From JAOPZW01 sp963788935 (GTDB lineage: Bacteria; Actinomycetota; Thermoleophilia; Solirubrobacterales; Solirubrobacteraceae): a stretch of DNA of 64,000 nt. Each line of letters opens with the position of its first letter. The stretch's first letter is position 1. Under the pieces are notes generated by a model. It searched no databases and was not told the DNA's origin. It worked only from the letters and a program-made list of their open reading frames with translations. This document shows positions 60,538-64,000 of the stretch, piece by piece. Location of the stretch: assembly GCA_963788935.1 (NCBI GenBank), contig CAWBIM010000007.1:6259-70258 (forward strand). Reading direction: 5' to 3'. The translations under genes were made by a program, and so were the position numbers.

Positions 60538-61456
60538 TTGTGGCTCGTTGAACTGATCGCCTACGTTCTCAGCGTCGGCGCTCCCGTGCTCGTCGTCGCG
60601 GCAGCCGTGACGTTTCCCCCCCGCAAGCTGCCCTTGCGGGCGGTCACCGCGCGGGCCTCTCTTTTGCGGGATCGGTTCGCGGGCGCTGTCAGGCCCGACA
60701 CGAGAACGCCGCCGGCCGGCGCGGCCGGGCCGTCACCGGGAAGCACACGGCCTCGGCCGGCCACGGAGGGCGGCACCGCTCGCCGGGCCCGCACGCCGCG
60801 CGATCGCGAGGGTGCGAGGAGCGATGGCCGAGGTGGCGGCCCGTCGGCCGGGAGGCTTTTCCGCGGCCGCGCCGGCCGACCGTTCTTCGAAACGCGAAAC
60901 ACCGCCCGCGGCCGCGCCGCCGAACCTTCCGTCAGGCAGAACTCCGGCGCGCGAGCCGGCGGCCGTGGCTGCGCCCCGGTTCGTGACCGTCCGGACCGAA
61001 CCGAAGCCGGAGGCGGACGCGTCCCCGCCATCCGCGGTCCCGCCGCAGCCCCGGGCGACGGAGCGGCCGAAGCCCGCGGCGCCGGCTCGCAGCGTGTCCC
61101 ACACTGCTCCGACGCGTCGCGCCCGGCCCCGCACACCGGCCCCGGAGGTCGCCGCGATCTGCCAGATCCACTGGCTGGGCAAGGGGCGCGGGTCGTGCTT
61201 CGCGGCGGTGACGTTCGACGCCCAGGGCGGCAGGCACAGCCTGGCCACGTCGCGCCGCGTCGAGTGGCGCGGGTCGGCGCCACCCACCGAGACCCCGGAG
61301 AGCCAGGCCGCAGTGAGACAGCTGTCGCGGATCCTGCGCGACAACGGGTGGCAGCCGATCCGCGGCAACGGCGAGGATCTGGGTGAGGAGCGCTGGTACG
61401 CCCGTCGCTTCCGACGGACGGCGGCGTCCGAGGGCGCGAGCACCGATCCGAGCTGA
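60538..61456 (+). CDS. Membrane-anchored Pro/Ala-rich hypothetical protein, probable frameshift
   Basis: The N-terminus is a membrane helix (LIAYVLSVGAPVLVVAAAVT) followed by ~200 residues rich in Pro, Ala and Arg. The conserved-looking C-terminal domain lies in another frame (open from 60812): ICQIHWLGKGRGSCFAAVTF, HSLATSRRVEWRGS and VRQLSRILRDNGWQPIRGNG. A shift between 60700 and 61050 would unite them; if not, the C-terminal part starts at 60812 or 60824. No family recognised. Confidence 0.5.
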
Positions 61457-61729
61457 CCGTCCGGCGCGCCTGTGGTCGCTCTCACAGACCACGAGGCGCG
61501 GCTCGGCCATCGTTCGGCCGGCATGAATCCTGCTCAGATCCAAGCGACCAACGACGGCCCGCAGGACGCCGCGTCGACGCTTGCGCCGTGTGGCCGTCAC
61601 AAGCGGGTGAGGCAGCTCCCGCTCCCGGCCGTAGCTCGCGCTCCGGGCGCTCTGTCACGTCGGCGTAGAACACATCGGCCCACGGGTACGCCGACGCTCC
61701 GCACACACGACGCGACCGGAGGCACCCAT

Positions 61730-62213
61730 ATGGCCGATCTGACCCCGTTGGACGAGAAACTCGCCGAGGTGCTGGGCCTCGCGCAAGCTGCGCAGCGCGC
61801 CACCGACACCGTCGGAGCGATGGAGGACGCCGAGACGTTCGCCGAGGAGCTGCGACGGATGCACGAGCAGGCGGCCGAGACCGAGCGCCGAACAGACGCA
61901 GCTCGTCGATGGTCTCGATGGCAAGAAGACCGCGATCCGCGACATGGCCCGCGAGACCAAGACGGAGGCGACCGACATGATGGCGACCTATCTCGAAGGC
62001 GAGGAAGAGGCGCTCGACGGTTTCGAGTTTCTGAGCATGGCCGAGGCGGGCGAGCTGTGCCACTGGGAGATCGTCGAGACGATGTCCGAGGCGATCGGCG
62101 CCGACGACGTCCACAAGCTCGCGACCTGGGCCGTCGGTCTCCAGCGCGAGCACATCGAGGTCGTCCGCAAAGCGTCGCTCAAGCTCGCCGTGCAGGAGGT
62201 GTCGGCGTCGTGA
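61730..62213 (+). CDS. Helical hypothetical protein (ferritin-like helix bundle possible), one frameshift
   Basis: About 160 residues from ATG 61730: LTPLDEKLAEVLGLAQAAQR, EDAETFAEELRRMHEQAAET, then after a shift near 61890 LVDGLDGKKTAIRDMARETK, EEALDGFEFLSMAEAGELCH, WEIVETMSEAIGADDVHKLA and WAVGLQREHIEVVRKASLKL. Long amphipathic helices with Glu/His pairs (LCHWEIVE, REHIEVV) recall DUF892-like ferritin folds. This is a suggestion only. Confidence 0.55.
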
Positions 62214-62435
62214 TGGCGATCATCGGCGACGCGGCGCTGCCGACCGTCAGGCGGGTGTTCGTGGGATAGCGGCTCCGCGCGCAGGTCGAAGGCGTCGCAC
62301 GGCGCCGGACGTCGGCCGTCCGCAGTCGTAGGCCTTGCGCTTGCGGACGGCGCCGATCCCCACGAGGCAAGATGGCCGACTCGTGCGAGTGCCGCGGGCG
62401 TGCGACGCGGTCGGCGGCGGTAGCCTGGCGCCAGG

Positions 62436-63836
62436 ATGGACGGCACGTCGCGCGCGATGGGTTCGTCGCCGGTCGTGGATCTGCCGCCGAGTCTGCGCTT
62501 CGGGGCGTCGTCTGCGGCCTACCAGATCGAGGGCGCGGTCGCCGTCGACGGGCGCGGTGAATCGATCTGGGATCGCTTCTGCCGGGTCCCGGGGGCGATT
62601 GTCGACGGCTCGAGCGGGGATCCGGCGTGCGACCACTACCACCGCTGGGCCGGCGACCTCGACCTGGTCGCGGAGCTCGGGCTCGACGCCTACCGGTTCT
62701 CGATCGCCTGGCCGCGGATCCAGCCCGAGGGGCGCGGCGCGCTCAACCCGCGGGCCGTGGACTTCTACCGGCGCGTCCTGGCGGGCCTACGCGAGCGCGG
62801 CGTCGATCCGGTCGTGACCCTGTATCACGCCGACTTGCCGGCTGCGCTTCAGGATCGCGGCGGCTGGGCGGCGCGCGACACGATCGGCCGGTTCTCGGCC
62901 TACGCGGACGGCATCGCGTCAGAGCTCGGGAACCTCGTCGCCGCCTGGATCACGCACAACGAGCCCTGGGGCGTCGCCTTCGCCGGTCACGCCGAGGGGG
63001 TCAAGGCCCCCGGTGTGCGCGACTGGTCGACCGCCTTGCAGGTCGCGCACCACCTCCTCGTCTCCCACGGGCAGGCCGTCCAGGCGATCCGCGCGCACGA
63101 CGCCGCAGCGACGGTGGGCATATCGCTCAACCTCGCGCACGCGTGCGCGGCATCCTCGTCCGAGGCCGACGCCCAGGCGGCACGCCGCCAGGACGGCTAC
63201 GTGAACCGCTGGTTTCTCGATCCCCTGTTCCGTGCGGCGTACCCGGCGGACGGCCTCGAGCGCTTCGCCCGGCACGGCGACAGCTTCGAGATCCAGGACG
63301 GGGACCTCGCCGCCATCGCGACCCCCATCGATTTCCTCGGCATCAACGCCTACCACCCCGACTGGGTGCGCGACGCCGCCGGGCGCGGGCCGTGCGAGCT
63401 CGATCACGTCACGCCGCCCCCTCCCACCAGCACGCTGGGCTGGCAGCTCGCGCCCGACGCCCTGGGCCGGCTCCTCGACCGCCTCGCCCGCGACTATGGC
63501 CCCCGACCGATCTGGATCACGGAGAACGGCGTGCCCGACGACGCCAAGCAACCGGCGCACGCCCGCCTCCGCGACCACCACCGCATCGCGTACCTCGCCG
63601 GTCACCTCGAGGCGGTGGCGGCCGCCGTCGCGCGCGGCGTCGATGTACGCCGCTACTTCGTCTGGTCGCTGCTGGACAGCTTCGAGTGGGAGCTCGGATG
63701 GCGCGCACCGTTCGGGCTCATCCACGTCGACCCGAACTCCCAGCGGCGGACACCCAAGGACAGCGCGTGGTGGTATCGCGACACGATCGCGCGCAGCCGG
63801 GCTGCGCGCGACCCGCGCAACGACGCGGTCGGATAG
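62436..63836 (+). CDS. Family 1 glycoside hydrolase (beta-glucosidase)
   Basis: 466 residues. GH1 start FGASSAAYQIEGAVAVDGRG followed by ESIWDRFCRVPGAI. The acid/base Glu is in WITHNEPWGVAFAGHAEGVK and the nucleophile Glu in IWITENGVPDD. The aglycone-site segment reads LYHADLPAAL, where most members have H-W-D-L-P. The C-terminal VRRYFVWSLLDSFEWELGWR and FGLIHVDPNSQRRTPKDSA are typical. Cytoplasmic, no signal peptide. It cleaves beta-glucosides or related disaccharides. No transporter is adjacent. Confidence 0.9.
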   Translation: MDGTSRAMGSSPVVDLPPSLRFGASSAAYQIEGAVAVDGRGESIWDRFCRVPGAIVDGSSGDPACDHYHRWAGDLDLVAELGLDAYRFSIAWPRIQPEGRGALNPRAVDFYRRVLAGLRERGVDPVVTLYHADLPAALQDRGGWAARDTIGRFSAYADGIASELGNLVAAWITHNEPWGVAFAGHAEGVKAPGVRDWSTALQVAHHLLVSHGQAVQAIRAHDAAATVGISLNLAHACAASSSEADAQAARRQDGYVNRWFLDPLFRAAYPADGLERFARHGDSFEIQDGDLAAIATPIDFLGINAYHPDWVRDAAGRGPCELDHVTPPPPTSTLGWQLAPDALGRLLDRLARDYGPRPIWITENGVPDDAKQPAHARLRDHHRIAYLAGHLEAVAAAVARGVDVRRYFVWSLLDSFEWELGWRAPFGLIHVDPNSQRRTPKDSAWWYRDTIARSRAARDPRNDAVG

Positions 63837-63857
63837 CGCCCGCCATATCCGCGGGCG
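63837..63857. terminator. Hairpin between convergent genes
   Basis: Perfect 7-bp arms CGCCCGC (63837-63843) and GCGGGCG (63851-63857) with a 7-nt loop, directly after the beta-glucosidase stop. There is no T-run on either side, so it would be an atypical terminator. Confidence 0.35.
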
Positions 63858-63860
63858 GGA

Positions 63861-63992
63861 TCAGTCGAGGACCGCCCGCAGGCGACGTCGACCAATGAGC
63901 GAGCCGGCGAGGTCGGACGCCATCAGCGCGGCGACGTTCCAGACGTCGCGAACGCGGAGCTCGTTCGTGCGCCTGTTTCCCGGACGTGTCAT
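63861..63992 (-). CDS. Possible small basic protein
   Basis: A 43-residue frame on the minus strand: TRPGNRRTNELRVRDVWNVA followed by ALMASDLAGSLIGRRRLRAV. The ELRVRDV start is faintly like PRC-barrel proteins, but it is too short for one, and a frameshift or truncation near the window end is possible. Weakly supported. Confidence 0.3.
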   Translation of the reverse strand: MTRPGNRRTNELRVRDVWNVAALMASDLAGSLIGRRRLRAVLD

Positions 63993-64000
63993 CGAGCCGT

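Noticed and set aside
1..64000. CRISPR arrays, insertion sequences, rRNA operons
   Set aside because: No regularly spaced repeats, transposase motifs with inverted ends or rRNA sequence were found on reading both strands.

Overview
The window is very GC-rich bacterial DNA with dense, often overlapping genes, GTG starts and frequent 4-nt ATGA/GTGA stop-start overlaps. The protein families (Holin-X and DUF3618 membrane modules, DUF4235, LuxR regulators with long N-terminal domains, CoxLMS-type molybdenum hydroxylases, a GGDEF/HD-GYP fusion) suggest an actinobacterium. Solirubrobacterales/Thermoleophilia is my best guess by inference. There is no rRNA. The only complete tRNA genes seen are tRNA-Pro(GGG) and tRNA-Gly(TCC) near 23.6 kb.

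Region 1 (1-10.2 kb) is accessory and eroded. It holds an MFS exporter cut by the window edge, a VOC protein, a beta-carbonic anhydrase, a broken LuxR-type ATPase fused in frame to a headless zinc formaldehyde/alcohol dehydrogenase, a short UvrA paralogue, fragments of LtrA and LysR proteins, an intact LuxR regulator and a quinone reductase. Pieces of a tRNA-Pro 3' end lie at 3.9 kb and 10.2 kb.

Region 2 (10.2-23.6 kb) is bounded by a perfect 27-bp repeat of the tRNA-Pro 3' end and is probably a genomic island. It carries one eleven-gene minus-strand operon, mostly coupled by ATGA/GTGA overlaps: a swivelling-histidine PEP-synthase-like subunit, a three-subunit molybdenum hydroxylase, FAA hydrolase, ABM monooxygenase, CoxG-like protein, cyclase-family hydrolase, an ATP-grasp PEP-synthase-N-like subunit, aldehyde dehydrogenase and adenylate kinase. 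A divergent FCD-type GntR regulator and a histidine phosphatase follow. Two strong promoters, for the operon and for the phosphatase, share an identical 15-bp operator. The split dikinase pair resembles the two core subunits of phenylphosphate synthase. The adenylate kinase would recycle the AMP it forms, and the co-regulated phosphatase could remove the phosphate. This is the best candidate for an undescribed system. Many genes in it carry single-base frameshifts although all recognisable motifs survive.

Region 3 (24-41.5 kb) is metabolic: APC permease with a PH-like partner, GAF-GGDEF cyclase, LysR with a divergent glutaminase-like protein, an ALDH/rhodanese/glycosyltransferase operon, a flavin amine oxidase, a sugar-phosphate locus (truncated GH4, two PfkB kinases, DeoR, SIS isomerase, and a solute-binding-protein/ABC-ATPase scar) with a shared operator-like motif, and a multicopper oxidase/ZIP/DtxR metal operon divergent from a cupin.

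Region 4 (41.9-64 kb) is rich in signalling and envelope genes: TetR and an orphan histidine kinase, SDRs, two separate Holin-X/DUF3618 modules, a TetR-HTH/SpoIIE phosphatase fusion, a STAS/AraC fusion, a GGDEF/HD-GYP protein, an FAD monooxygenase, a STAS antagonist, a Crp-like regulator, several small hypotheticals and a GH1 beta-glucosidase.
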